Shown: positions 42,880 to 55,019 of the stretch, in pieces
Numbering within the stretch: position 1 is the first letter of the stretch
How the letters are laid out: each line of letters begins with the position of its first letter
Assembly (NCBI GenBank): GCA_963989385.1
Contig: OZ022514.1
Span: 26,763,222-26,827,221, forward strand
Source: Ctena decussata
Lineage: Eukaryota; Mollusca; Bivalvia; Lucinida; Lucinidae
Direction of reading: 5' to 3'
Length of the DNA stretch: 64,000 bases
The notes under the pieces: generated by a model
Told to the model about the DNA's origin: nothing
Database searches by the model: none
The model's input: the letters and a program-made list of their open reading frames with translations, nothing else
Translations under genes and position numbers: made by a program

Positions 42880-45339
42880 TGTTGATTGTTCAATAAGATA
42901 TTATCATCTAGTTAAACGGCTTATTAACTTTTTCACTGATAAGCCATTTGCGTTTGTTTCAGATCTGACATATGTTGCACTATCATTTAGGAAAGCATGA
43001 TTTTCAATTATATTTTACAGATATGAATGAAATGATCCTTCTTACATATACTACTTTGAGGAAATAATTCTAGTAATTTCTGAAAAAAAAAGATCCTTCG
43101 AAAGCCAGGGATACAGCAAACAAACAAAAGTAGAATATATACTCGGTGTTTTTAAGTCTGTACATGATCAGTAATGGAATGTGTAACATCAGCCAAGATT
43201 CTCAATATTAGGCTGCGCATATATCCGAAGATAGGATGTGACACCGATGATTGAAACTGACACATTACGAGGGTCATCCAAGAAGTCTTGTAAACGCCGT
43301 CATACATGTAGCTACTTCATTAATTAAGCTAGGCCAATCAAATCATACCAGAAACACATCATGCATAGCCTACACATGTGTGCCAAATATCATACACGTA
43401 ACGTATTTAAGGTTTGAGAGGATTTTGAATGCGATGGTATAGGCGAAACCGTCGGTGTAAAATTGGACAACTTCGACAACTTTTGCAAGAGGTGAGGTGC
43501 ATATCTACTTCTATTTTTTTTCTTCAAATTACTGTGTTCTAAAATGATTGTCTTATAGTCTAAGAGCTCCAATAGGAGACAATTATTTTATTTTACCACC
43601 CTAATGTGGTCGCTAGGCAACAAAAGCAAATTATAGAATTTTAACTAATTTCTAGTTTTGAATGTTGGCCTATGGTTTCCGAAGGCCGCGAATGATATAA
43701 AAAGAGGCTCGCCGTTTATGTTTTTTTTTTTAATTCTTACATTTTAGCAGCTCGCGAGTACTTTTTGATAACACCTACATGCCATTTTAGGGAACGCTTC
43801 ATCTGTTGTGAACGCATCTATTTGAAGTACATGTACTCATTTTATATGATATTGTAGATCGCGAAAAGCATGATGGCTTTACTTTGACAAGTAAAGATAT
43901 CTTGACTGACGTCATTATCTTAAATATTGTACCGTATGCTTATATGAGTATTATGTTTCGTGTCTCCCTACAAAATGCAGGTATGTACAAGCATTTTGAA
44001 GTAAGCTGAGTGATCTTTAAAAGATGGCTAGAAGCCACCGCCGTACCCATAGTATTAGTATTCTTCCATTGCCTAGCAACGGATTTCGTAAGAGTATGCG
44101 GTTCTTGGAAACCGTTGGATAGAAAGATGAGAAGATGTATTCTCGAAAATAATATTAAAGGGTCAAACTTTTATCCTCCGATTGATGGACATCCAATAAG
44201 TACTGCAAACGAATTGATATTGATAGATATAGAATCAAAGGCTATAGATTCAAACTTCATGTGTATAAAACTTGCAAAATGAACAAAATGGAAGGTAGAA
44301 ATGTTTTACCTTACCAAATGTTTGAAATGTTCCCGCAATCGCAGGGTAAAATTTTGACCCTTCAATATTTTTTTTCGAGTATATTTTAGAAATATGAACC
44401 GCTTGATTTGCTGTTAATTATCATTTGCTCAATATCAATTCGTTTGCAGGACTTATTGGATGTCCCTGGTAAGATTGCATAGTTTTCAAAAGCATATTAC
44501 AACTGTGTTACAATGACTTTGTCTTTACAAGGCATTGCCCACGTTTTTAAAATCCAGTTGTCTATAATGTCAACACCGACCTTTTCAAACACGTCTTTCA
44601 TACTAAGGTTGGTGTTGACATAAACAAAATTTGCATTTGTATTCTATGTCTGTCTTTACTTCTTCATGGTTGCCCTTCACCTTACTGACAGACAAAAGAG
44701 CCTGCAGTATTTAAATGTCAATTTTAAAATCTCCCTACAGTCTATGTCAAATAAAATTCCTCCCTTTAAATTGATTTTGCCATCCTCACACGAGAAAAAC
44801 TTGAGAAAAAGTATGACAGTTTATTTTTATTGACTAACCATCTAATTCAATTTCGTCACCTACATATATAAGTATTTCTGTCTGTTCTAGCCCTGCTATT
44901 TTTCATTAGGCTCTTAGTATGTAACTCTTTCACTAGCGTAGACAAATTACGGTCTGCCTCATCGGACTTCCATCTTTAGAAGCAATAACACATTAGACGA
45001 TGATATATTGTCTTTTGCTGTAATCAATTAATAAGACTTACAGAATGGCTGGCTGAACGGCATCGTTTAGTGGCAATTAATTTTCAGCACACGTTTCATA
45101 TAGATATCGGACTGACGAACGCTATTTGTAAATGGTGAATGAAAAACAAATATGAAGACTTTGGTTCTGTGGACATTATTAGGGTAACTTTCACCATTGT
45201 GCTGAGAAAAAGCTGGCTAATTCGAAAGTTACTTTTTATAATGATGTGGCTTTAAATATTGATTACGTAAACTATGTTTTAAAAGGTATCATTTAATGAG
45301 ACTGACTATAAAAGCCAAAATGTTGGTCAGTGTGACAGT
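42880..45339. other. Gene-poor stretch apart from the 44139 foldback
   Basis: No exon recognised. AT-rich with scattered homopolymer runs. Confidence 0.5.
44139..44385. mobile_element. Copy of the 18270-type foldback element
   Basis: Ends TTCTCGAAAATAATATTAAA and AATATTTTTTTTCGAGTATA. Shared inner motifs AGGGTCAAACTTTTA, TTCAAACTTCATGTGTA and TGTTTGAAATGTTCC. A 40-bp piece (GGACATCCAATAAGTACTGC onward) at 44187 recurs inverted at 44431-44467. Confidence 0.72.
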
Positions 45340-45515
45340 AATAAATAAACAGGAAGTGTGGCCATTTTTTCAAATGTTAAAGTCACGTGATATTTTATTA
45401 TTGTTGTATGGTCAACTTCAACATAACATCCGGGAAGAACTATATCTGAAGGTGGCGAAAATAATTTAAAGTTATTACTAAGCAACAAATCATTATTCCA
45501 CGATTGTCTAGAGAA
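45340..45515 (+). promoter_or_regulatory. Candidate promoter before the 45.5 kb exon
   Basis: Within 180 bp of the ATG are ACAGGAAGTG (ETS-like, about 45350), TCACGTGA (E-box, about 45383), ATCCGGGAAG (ETS-like, about 45428) and, just inside the exon, a second TCACGTGA. Motif clustering only; no start site is visible. Confidence 0.25.
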
Positions 45516-45733
45516 ATGGAACAAGGTAGTCACGTGATCAGATGCAAGCCTCCACGGAAAGGCATGTCTCACAGTGACGAAAATATAACCGTGTTAGAGG
45601 AGCCTCCGACACTTGTGTTACCATTCTCAGACAAGGAACAGAAACAACCGCTTCTGAAGCCGCCGGTTATCAGGCATGGACCACTGAGGCCAAGAGCAAG
45701 CAAGCGAAGCACAATGACGTGGCCCGGATGTAG
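45516..45733 (+). CDS. Possible first coding exon of an unidentified gene
   Basis: ATG with G at -3 and G at +4 opens 72 codons plus two bases, up to a plausible donor (TAG|GTCAGT). The peptide begins MEQGSHVIRCKPPRKGMSH and continues polar and proline-rich, with LPFSDKEQKQPLLKPP and a basic GPLRPRASKRS stretch. No domain is recognised. It could be the cytoplasmic N-terminus of a larger, perhaps membrane, protein. Composition looks more coding-like than nearby chance ORFs, and the upstream 200 bp has promoter-like motifs. The same frame closes at 45762-45764 if unspliced. Downstream exons were not identified. Confidence 0.35.
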
Positions 45734-46398
45734 GTCAGTAGCCTCGTTTGTTTCGTTTGCATAAAACTTTATAAATAACTCTTGTGTCTGTTTGTCGAAA
45801 TATAAACTGCATATTGAATTAAAATGTTTAGTTAAATCTTATCTCCTTTCAACAATGTCTTAGCATTATGCACAGTATCTTTATATAATTTCCAATTAAT
45901 TTCGTTTGCAGTACGGAATTTAAATTCTAGGCCTACTTTTTGCATGCACCCAAACCTAAGTGCACACATTATACAATTCATTTATGCCATTTTGTCAGTT
46001 TTCAAGATATATCTGGGTAGTGTTTGGAAACAGGTGTTCTGGGAAACCTGTAAGGGTATGATGACAAGTCATCCAAGACTTTCTTCTTGTTTGGATTCAG
46101 ATAGTATAACCAACAGCTTCAGATTTATTTCAAATTTCTTTTAATCATCTGTTCCAATTTGTTAAGTTCTCATGGTCGTTAATTCATTTATTGCAAAACA
46201 GTCTGAGGAAATATTGACCAGTGTATCAAGTCCATAAAAGTAATTAGAAAATTACTCCAGAAGTCAACTCCAACGATCTGTTTCTTTTTGTATTGGTGAT
46301 AGTCCATTGATTATACACCCACTAATGACATCTTAATACATCATTGGCTGTTTATTTATTTCATTTGTTTTTGTATCAGAAACAACTCAAGATAGCAA

Positions 46399-46400
<2 letters not shown>

Positions 46401-46440
<40 letters not shown>
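46401..46440. repeat. GT microsatellite
   Basis: About 20 GT units. Confidence 0.97.
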
Positions 46441-46443
<3 letters not shown>

Positions 46444-46552
46444 AACTAAAAAAAAGTTGACGAAAGTTATATATTTCATTTAGGGTCATGTTTTAATTCA
46501 CAACTGTCAACGAAAGAAAAATATGTTTATATGTTTTATATAGGGATCATTT

Positions 46553-46935
46553 TGGGGATAACTATCTTGAAAATTGTCATTTAGGGAGGTAAATCATCGG
46601 TTTTATGGTCGGAAATTTCGTTTTATGGCGACGCGCCAGCGGAGCCGTAAAACGCAATTTGCGACCAAAAAACGATGATTTACCTCCCCAAATGACAATT
46701 TTCAAGATAGTTATCTCCATTCTAATGCTCTTTCCTAAATTTTCACCTTTCATAATGTACTAGTTTGCACCCTTTTCAAGCGCTGTCAGCAACGTAAAAC
46801 CAAACGTCAGCCAATGAGAAGCGACGTTTTATAACGACGTCGGGTTTCCGACAGTATATCGCAGAATATACTGTCGCAAATTTTTGACGGTATCCAATCA
46901 GACGTCGCGTTATATTTGTAAGTGCATTAGAATTA
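46553..46935. mobile_element. 383-bp foldback MITE, copy 2, inverted relative to copy 1
   Basis: Hairpin arms GGTAAATCATCGGTTTTATG and its complement. The flank shares GTCAGCCAATGAGAAGCGAC, GACAGTATATCGCAG and GACGTCGCGTTATATT with copy 1 read on the other strand. Confidence 0.85.
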
Positions 46936-47033
46936 CTGCTGAACCATCTTGTCCCACCAATGTTCCAGTAGATGCATCATTTTCCTCCTTGGCCTACCGA
47001 GTTACTGCTTATTGCTTGACCCTTTGATAATAT

Positions 47034-47268
47034 GAGCCGCGACACGAGAAAACCAACAAAGTGGTTAAGCGCCCAGCACAGACTCAGATCAGCCTGGGCA
47101 TCCGCCCAGTCTGATCAAAGTCTTCACTGTCCGCATGGAGGCAGCTTAGATCCTTAGCTACCCTTAAGTGCTTAAGGATGACTCTGATGTGACTGGACGG
47201 ATGCTTAGGCTGATTTGAGTCTGCGCTTTGCGAACAACCACTTTGTTGATTTTCTCGTGTCGCGACTC
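47034..47268. mobile_element. Palindromic MITE, 235-bp family
   Basis: GAGCCGCGACACGAGAAAAC to GATTTTCTCGTGTCGCGACTC-type end. Right arm more diverged than the left. Confidence 0.87.
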
Positions 47269-47321
47269 GACAGTAGAGATTATAATACGATGCTGGCTCT
47301 TTATTGGCCGTTGGTAAAATA

Positions 47322-47449
47322 GGGTCAGAGGTTATAAAACTTGAGTATAATCTCAAACTCAAAATAAAGCACGCTGATTGGTTGCTCGGAAGCAGCCAAT
47401 CAATGTGCTTTATTTTGAGAATGTACTCAAGTTTTATAACCTCGGGGCC
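47322..47449. mobile_element. 128-bp foldback MITE with AGGTTATAAAACTTGAGTA ends
   Basis: Arms: AGAGGTTATAAAACTTGAGT, CAAAATAAAGCAC and GATTGGTTGC, each mirrored on the right. The right terminus CTCGGGGCC is shared with 16938-17215. Confidence 0.82.
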
Positions 47450-50400
47450 AGATGGTTAGTGGATTGTACTCTATTTTGAATACCTGCTTTCAGACGGTAA
47501 AAGTCTCTGTCATCAGCATTTATGAAGTTTGATTTTGACCATTTGACTGGCTGTCTAATTGTCAGTTTCTTATAATACCGTTTTCACTAAATAGCACAAA
47601 ATATATTCAGACCTTGCAGAGTCAAGATGTTCTGTTCAATTTACTGCATCTCTTACACATACTGAATTCTAATGCAATAAATATATTCACAAGAAACAAA
47701 TTCAAACTTTGGAATTGTAAAATACGGTTGATAAAGTTAATAGAGGTTTGTTGAGATAGTCGATGTTATATTTTGGTCTTCTGGAATAATACAGGAGAGC
47801 TTATCTCTTTGCGTCTTCCTGCTGCCCATTCATGCATTCTTGTTGCCCTATCTTCTCCGTGCCTACCATGCGGAATTTGCTCTAAGCTTACATCTACCTG
47901 GGGTTTTCCCTTGGGGTCTTCATGTTTCATGTTGATATTGTTTTCGGTCTGTCAACTGTTCTGTTCGCCTACGTTCACCTTGATTTTACTCACAAATGCT
48001 TAAAGCTTGCTATGAAAGACCCGTTTTCAACATATTTTTGTAAGTATTGCTTAAGCTCCACTATAAGTAAATAATAGTTACTGTATTAATTTTATAATTT
48101 AGGTTGTTTGTATTCATGTTTCGTTCCTCTGAATTCATTCACTTCTGCCCTTTAAAAATCCTCATAATTTTGCCCATTCCTTAGTGTGTTCATATATGTC
48201 CTGGTGCGAAAAACAGTTAACAGGTTTGTCACTGCGGCCATAATAGTAGAGCAGACGGAGCCCCAAAAGTGCTCTCCTTAAGGACTTTACTGGTAAGGTT
48301 CTGCAAACATCAAGTGTTATATACCAAATTGTTTGTCAGCATGTCTAGTGTATGGATCCGGCTGATGACATCGCCGCAGCTGAGTACTAACAGAGTTATG
48401 GCCCTTGAAACTTACGTACCCATAAACAGCAAAATTACACAATTTTTGTCGGTGTTATTTCAACTAAAGACATGTGTTTGTCATTTTCCAGTAGTACGTA
48501 CGGAAAACAAATGGAATGAACTAAACATAGAAGCTTTTAACGAATACGGCTTATTGAACAGTGTTTGTCCGTGCGTCTGTTTGTTAATTACCGTTGATTA
48601 CCAAAGGTTGACAATTTTTGACATCAATATTAGAATTTGTCTGTTTTATTACCACGACAATAAATATGTCAAGTCTTTTGCAGAAACTAATTTATAAGGC
48701 ATTTCATTGTTGAATTAACTATCTAGATATATTTCAACATGTACAAAAGGTCAAGGTCACGGTCAAACAGAAAACGTACATAAATGTTGAAAATCTGCGT
48801 AAATTACTACTTTAAGACCAGCTAAATGGGCTAAATGCTTGGAAAACAGTATATATGTGTAACTTTTATTAACTCGCACTCATTTAGATAATAAGTGCTC
48901 TATATATTTATTTTTCCATCCGTCCGTACGTCGGTTTGTCAATAGCATGTGTTCACCACTGTTTTGGCAGTCAACTTCTCAAAAATGGCAAGCTTAACAG
49001 TGGTCAAAACTAACCGCTGATTATACAAGCGTTGTAGTTGCATACTCTGGTGCCATTTTCAGTCCAATCCGGTACTTTAAGATTGTCTTCGGGCCGTCTG
49101 TCCTTGTCAGTTCATCCATTTGTTCGTCCGTCGGTCCATCTGTCGGTTGAAATTGATCGAATGATACATTAACAAAAGATAGTAGATTTTTAAGCTCCAA
49201 TATCTCCCTCTCCTTTTATGAGATACTTTTTCAACATGTTCTTTTTTTTTCTGAAAGCACAACGTCTACAAAGTATTTCCCTGCTTTCTGCTGTCTGAGT
49301 ATTGGACAGTTTGGCTGTTTCTCTCATGTTATATACGTGACCGTATCAGTTTAATGGCATTTGCATATTCTCATCCAAATAAACACAATAAAAGACATAG
49401 ATCTTAGTGTTGTAGAAAATTTGTTTGGAAGCCTTTGAATTAAATCAATATTGTCTTCTGAAGAAACCGTACTGTTGTCTACGTTACCAAAAATGGACAA
49501 ACTACTTAATCTGATTAGAATAAGCATGTAAGTACAATCAATGAAGAGCAATAATGCATTTATATATCGTTAAATAAAAACAAATGCTATCAAACTTGCA
49601 AAACTTTGCACTGTCATATACGTTACCGAATATGAGTAACAATGAAATGCATCCAAAATGGTATTTTGCGCTACAGAAACTGTTATTGCTAAAGTGGTCT
49701 TTTAGCATTGTATGGTGGAACTATATTGTAAATAAAGTAATTAAATGGTTGCCTAGAGGACTTGGAGTAGTCTGAAACTGTATCACTGTCACACAAGGAG
49801 TAACTGATCAGAGGACTTTTAAAGTGTGTGTACACTTTTTTATATATGGATGAAGGGGTAGAAGATAATTTAAGGATAAGTTTGGGATTTTGCTCTCTCT
49901 TTCTCTCAATTCTCCATAAAATGATATACTGTGAATGTACATTAGAACTGCCTCCCAGTTTTTATGGGCAATCAGGATAACTATTTTCAGAATTTATTAC
50001 CACATAATCTCCCCTATACTAGTCTCGCTTAACGTCTATTATATCAAATATTGTAAGACTGACACATATATAATGTGTTACTGTCATGTTTGAAATCTGA
50101 ATTACATCAATGCCATTTTGAGTCAAAAGCACATCAGTTACTTAAAACTGTCGCCAGACAGTTTTCAGTTTCATGACTTGAGTGTATAGATTTAATATTA
50201 CAAGTAGAAACAAGAAAAGTAATTCACAGCACGCTCATAAATATTTTATGCGTGAAACACATTTTAAAAGTGTTGATGTCATGATCTTGTCATTTTCGCC
50301 AGTTTATTCTACATTTTAAAAAAGGTTAGAGAAAAATATTATCATATACATTTAGGTTGTATGGTTATCAAATGATACTATTTTTTCTATAAATGTAACA

Positions 50401-52970
50401 GTGAATAAATCTAGGGCGCATATGCAGCTTTAGTGAGCAAACTACATAAATCTGAATAATCTCAGCTTTAGTGAGCAAACTAGATACACCTGAGTCATCT
50501 GTTTTCTTTTTCATGTTTTTTGTTATTATTTTAACATATTTCCCTATTTATATGTCAATATTATTTCACAAATTAAATGACTACTAAACTGCATTAGAAT
50601 TCATGCAACAACTCTGAAAAGTTTTTGTCTCGTAGTCTACACAAGATAAATTACACCTACCTTTTCTTTATAAAAGCTGTGCCAGAATTATACTCTAAAT
50701 GGGTTGAAAGTATATTTTATTTTCCGATTCTGACTTGTTAGTTATTGTTTTATGTGCTGTAAATCTTGTGCTGTAAATCTAGGGAGAGGAACTCGATAAG
50801 CATTTTGCTTTCGTTCCAATCCCTAAGCTTGTACTGTTTATATTTGATTGTATGTTAGTTGTAATTGAGAAACAATAAATATGTTTAAACCAAATCTTGT
50901 TCTTTATGATAACATAAATCACAGTCTCATAAGCTGTGTTACTATTTACATTAGTTACATCAATATGATTTATATCAATTCCGTAAGATACTCTTAGAGT
51001 GTCATACATTGAGAAATTTTTGAATCTCAACATGTAAGCGCCATTTCAAATCATTATAATGTTTTTGAATATTGCATTAAAATAATATTACACTTATTAG
51101 ACTGGTAAGTATGGTAAACTACAAAATTTAATGATACCACTTTTTTCCACATTAAAGCTTGTCCCTAGACCTAATTAGTAATATACTAATACTAATGCAA
51201 TTTATCAATTTTAATTTTGTCTTGTATAGTTTTATTTGTTTTAAATTCGTATCTAATGGTAACATAGATTATAGCCTTATAAACTGTAGAATCATTCAGC
51301 ATAATAATAAAAGTTTAAAATTTAAAAATGTTTTTGCATCAATTAATATAAAAATAAATAATTTATATAGATTTATAGATAGATTACTGACTTTCATTTT
51401 TATTCAAAACATAGTAATTTTTGTAAACTTTCTATTGGTAACGTATTTAACAGTCTGAACTCTCAATCGCCCCACTAAGTAGGCAGCAAGAAAGAGGCAA
51501 ATATTCTGCATATATAGGACACTTAGAAAAATGAGGTCTACACAGCTTCGTCGGGTGGCCAGGCAGCATCCTACTGGTCTGGCCTACATTTATTTAGCGG
51601 CTGGTATAACTAGGATACAGGTTCTAATGCATTTAGTGAGTGGGTATTTTTTTCTTTTTATTCTGTTTTAAGACAAACTGTTTTTTTTTTTTTGCAATGG
51701 CTTGAATCTTAGAGATGTCAAAACTATGCCCGTAGTTCATCAAATCATCAATGAATATGTATACGCTTGCAAAGAAAAATAACAAAGTAACAAAGTGTTG
51801 CATACAGTTTGGTCACTTGTAATGTAAATAACAAATAAACAAGTTATAAGGTAAAAAATCACTTATTTACACCATCTGGAGATATATTTTTCATTTCCAT
51901 TGCTAGTTAGAAGTGTTGCGAAAAAAATGGTATGTGATAAAATATTGTGAACATGTCCTCTGTGTAAGCAGGTTTGTAGAAGTACTATCTGTATAATACT
52001 GTTTCAAGTAAATTAATCCTTGCTCACTGAAGCGTGACGGATTGCTAGAAGTAATTTCATTTGCACTAGCATAGATGTGCAGGCCTATAATGTCACGTAT
52101 ATTGTGTTACAATATGACCTAACCTTACTTTTTTGAACCGCAAGAGCCTGAAAGATTTCTAGTTTTGCAATGCATATTTAGATGGGTGGGGTATTTACTC
52201 ATGTTTCTCAGAGTTTCTTTGTCTCTGTACTGAAATCTTGAGTTCTGATAATCTATACATAAAGCAAAGATTCTAGACTTGCTATTCTATTGCAAATATT
52301 GTTTCACAATCTTGACTGATGGAGTCAACATTAAAAATTGTAAACCTGAAATTTAGAAAATTATTTTCAAAACAAATTTCAATGTAAACGCGATATCACA
52401 ACGCCACAAAATGAAAACTTAAGTAAATAATAAGTACCGCATATTCGGTAAATAAGCTACAAACTGAATACAAATAAAAAATCGTACAAAGTACCATCTC
52501 ATAAATGATTTTTTACTCTTTTCCATCTAAGTATCATTTTACCCAATTAAATGGGTGGGGTAATTCAAGGGGAGATAACTCGCTTAGTACTCAGAATCAG
52601 AGGTGTCATCAGCCGGTTTTGTAAACGAGAGATTCTAACGATTAATCTGATATATAACTTAAGTTGTTTGCAGAACCTTACCAGTAGCACCTTCTCATAG
52701 GCTGCCTATCTGCCGTACTATAAGAACTGCAGAAATCTATAAATGCCTGGACAGCATGGCTGCTATGGCCATATTTTCAGATCTGTTGCCCATAATGGTA
52801 GGTTGTCCACACATACATGTATCTCGTTCTGTCATTTTCCCTTTTAACTCTCTCTCTCTCTATGGGATCTACTCTTGAAGAAAAGACGTTACTTTGTTAG
52901 GAGAACACTCTTTGAAGAAAAATGTTTTTTCCTTTAAGAGTAGATGCAAACAGGAACTAACTTGGACTTT
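47450..52970. other. Long AT-rich gene desert or intron
   Basis: If the 45.5 kb exon is real, this could be its first intron. No exon recognised. The ORF at 51159-51458 is a product of extreme AT-richness. Confidence 0.45.
48905..49160. repeat. Dispersed repeat with GTCCGTC-rich patches
   Basis: CCATCCGTCCGTACGTCGG and TTCGTCCGTCGGTCCATCTG resemble the CGTCCGTCCGTCC patch in innexin B intron 2 (24189). The stretch upstream (about 48250-48480) has an AGAGTTATGGCCCTTGAAAC motif, probably of the same dispersed family. Confidence 0.45.
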
Positions 52971-52974
52971 TAGC

Positions 52975-53084
52975 TGCCCTTTAGGCGAAAAGCGAAAAGT
53001 CTGGTCAGACTAGGGGATGTCCAGGTTAATTTGAGTCTTCGAATGGCGCACATACCACTTTGCTGGCCTGTCGTGTCGCGGCTT
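52975..53084. mobile_element. Right-arm fragment of the 235-bp palindromic MITE
   Basis: GTCTGGTCAGACTAGGGGAT onward to CCTGTCGTGTCGCGGCTT. The left arm is absent. Confidence 0.7.
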
Positions 53085-53891
53085 ATATTTTCTAATGGAT
53101 AGACCACCGGGAGCAACTGGCACATTTGAGAGTGAAAAAGAAAAGTTTTGCTCAGCCTGGGTTCAGTGTTTTTCTAACGTCAACCGTGACCCTAAGGACT
53201 AATCGGATAACACACGTATTAAGAAGCAGATGGAAGGAAATATAAATGACAGAGGGGAGCACAGTTATAGACATCATGAAAAAAATCTTTGGAAAGAATC
53301 TATGTGGCAGCTGAAGTACGGGTGAATGAATTGAAACAAGTCAACCTTCACTTTCAGGAGTCTATACAATATTTCAAACTTTGCAGAAAAAATGATTGAG
53401 ACAGAGATAGATGATATAAGTAGAAAGGACACTGATTTTAAACTAAGGTTGGCACGAAAACAGGTGAGTGCGTACAAAGGGCTAAAATCTGAAAGTCGAA
53501 AAACTCATGAAATTGATCATTTGGTCAGGTAAACCTGCTCAAGCTTATAAAACACAAACTTGATTGAGTCCCTTAATTGAATGTCATATGGACACAGAAA
53601 GGGCTATCAGTTCTGCGATTTCCAAGGAAGTTTAGATGAACTAGACATCTTTGTTACTGCTGGTGCTGCGAAAAAGACCTTCCTTAAACGAAACAGTTTA
53701 TAAGATATGATAATTGCATATATCACACACATTTTGCAGAAAAACTGTCGTCAGTTCAATGATTGGTGTGGGATTATGTACACACAACACTCATAAAACG
53801 GAATTAAATGACTTGAGAATAGTTATTTGTTTGAAAAAATCTGAAGTTTCTGTATAGAGAATTTCAGTTTGTAATGTCATTAAAAATTGGC

Positions 53892-54108
53892 GGAGCCTAG
53901 CATACACTGTATGCCATGCTCCAATACCAATGACGCCATAGATCTTTTACCATAGTAACTAAAAGATCATATTGATGTCAATGACATAATCGAGACGTCA
54001 TTCTGCCAAGGGGCTATGCACTAGAATTTGGAATTCCATATTTGCTATGGTAACAGATCTATGACGTCAATGGTTATCGGAGCAGACCTTGCAGTGTATG
54101 CCATGCTC
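53892..54108. mobile_element. 217-bp foldback MITE with GAGC(C/A)TGGCATACACTG-type ends
   Basis: GAGCCTAGCATACACTGTAT at the left and GCAGTGTATGCCATGCTC at the right. Inner CAATGACGCCATAGATCTTT pairs with AGATCTATGACGTCAATG. Confidence 0.82.
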
Positions 54109-54242
54109 ATCTAGAAATATAAGTGAAATTCATACTATAGAAAAGTATGGTTTTCTCAAATGTATGATTTAATTCTCAAATTAATTAATTCTTTGTTTTG
54201 TATGGTACATATTTCTAAAAGCAGTCTTAGGTCAGTCAGGAA

Positions 54243-54245
<3 letters not shown>

Positions 54246-54278
<33 letters not shown>
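54246..54278. repeat. GA microsatellite
   Basis: About 16 GA units. Confidence 0.96.
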
Positions 54279-54279
<1 letters not shown>

Positions 54280-54398
54280 CAAACTTGTAAAATTTAGGTA
54301 ACAGTTATGGTGTGTCGCAAAAGACCTTTTAAAAAAGGAATTATTCAAGGTCTGGTGATAGACGGTATCATACTTGTCAGTGCTATGGTAAATACACA

Positions 54399-54559
54399 TT
54401 ATTATAAAAGTAACTTGATCTGGCGTACTGAATCACGTTGAGTGGATGAGCTCATATCATCGGATCACCCGAGACGCTTGCGCCGAGGGTGATCCGATGG
54501 TATGAACTCATCCACGAGACGTGATACAGTTCGTCAGATCAAGTTACTGTAATAATAAT
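54399..54559. mobile_element. 161-bp foldback MITE with ATTATTATAAAAGTAACTTG ends
   Basis: AAGTAACTTGATCTG mirrored by CAGATCAAGTTACT. Inner arms TGGATGAG, ATCGGATCACCC and their complements around GAGACGCTTGCGCCGAG. Confidence 0.85.
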
Positions 54560-54618
54560 TTGTTTATGATATACCTTAGGGAAGAGCCAACCATTCATTC
54601 TTGCCAGCGCTAATGCTT

Positions 54619-54697
54619 GACCCAGATTCGAACCTGTGCGGCAAAGGTAAGTAGCTAGTCGTTGTACAAACGCTTCCGACTGAGCTATCAAGGCGCG
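54619..54697 (-). mobile_element. tRNA-like SINE head
   Basis: Minus strand: GATAGCTCAGTCGGAAGC (A box) and CAGGTTCGAATCTGG (B box), spaced as in a tRNA. The middle does not form a clean anticodon arm, so a SINE head is preferred over a tRNA gene. Confidence 0.5.
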
Positions 54698-55019
54698 CTT
54701 TTTGATGTAATTGTTGACGTTACGTCACTTATTTCGTTTCCCTGGTTCTCGTTTCTACGATGCACTTTAAATTATGACGCGCCTAAAGCTGGAACGCCAT
54801 AGAACTCTGGACTGGGGCGAACGACTCAAAGAAAACAAATCACTTAATTTGTCTGTCTCCGTCTTGTGTCTTGAGTTCAATGTAAAAAAAATAATGGTTA
54901 ATAAAGTGCCCATAACTATCATTCCCGCTTTTTCTGAAGTTCTCTGTTTATTACATTCGGCCTTCCTGTTTCATAAGGTTTTCAATATGATGGTGGTTGT
55001 AGGGTGGACCCCGTGAAAC

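Noticed and set aside
44010..44282. 90-codon ORF as a gene
   Set aside because: Its second half lies in the 44139 foldback element.
48269..48697. 142-codon ORF
   Set aside because: No domain. It overlaps sequence resembling a dispersed repeat (AGAGTTATGGCCCTTGAAAC) and has no splice or promoter context.
51159..51458. 99-codon ORF rich in Ile, Asn, Leu and Phe
   Set aside because: Composition is explained by extreme AT content.
53230..53480. Possible exon ending in AAACAG|GTGAGT
   Set aside because: The donor is good, but no reading frame stays open across the stretch without stops and no domain is recognised.
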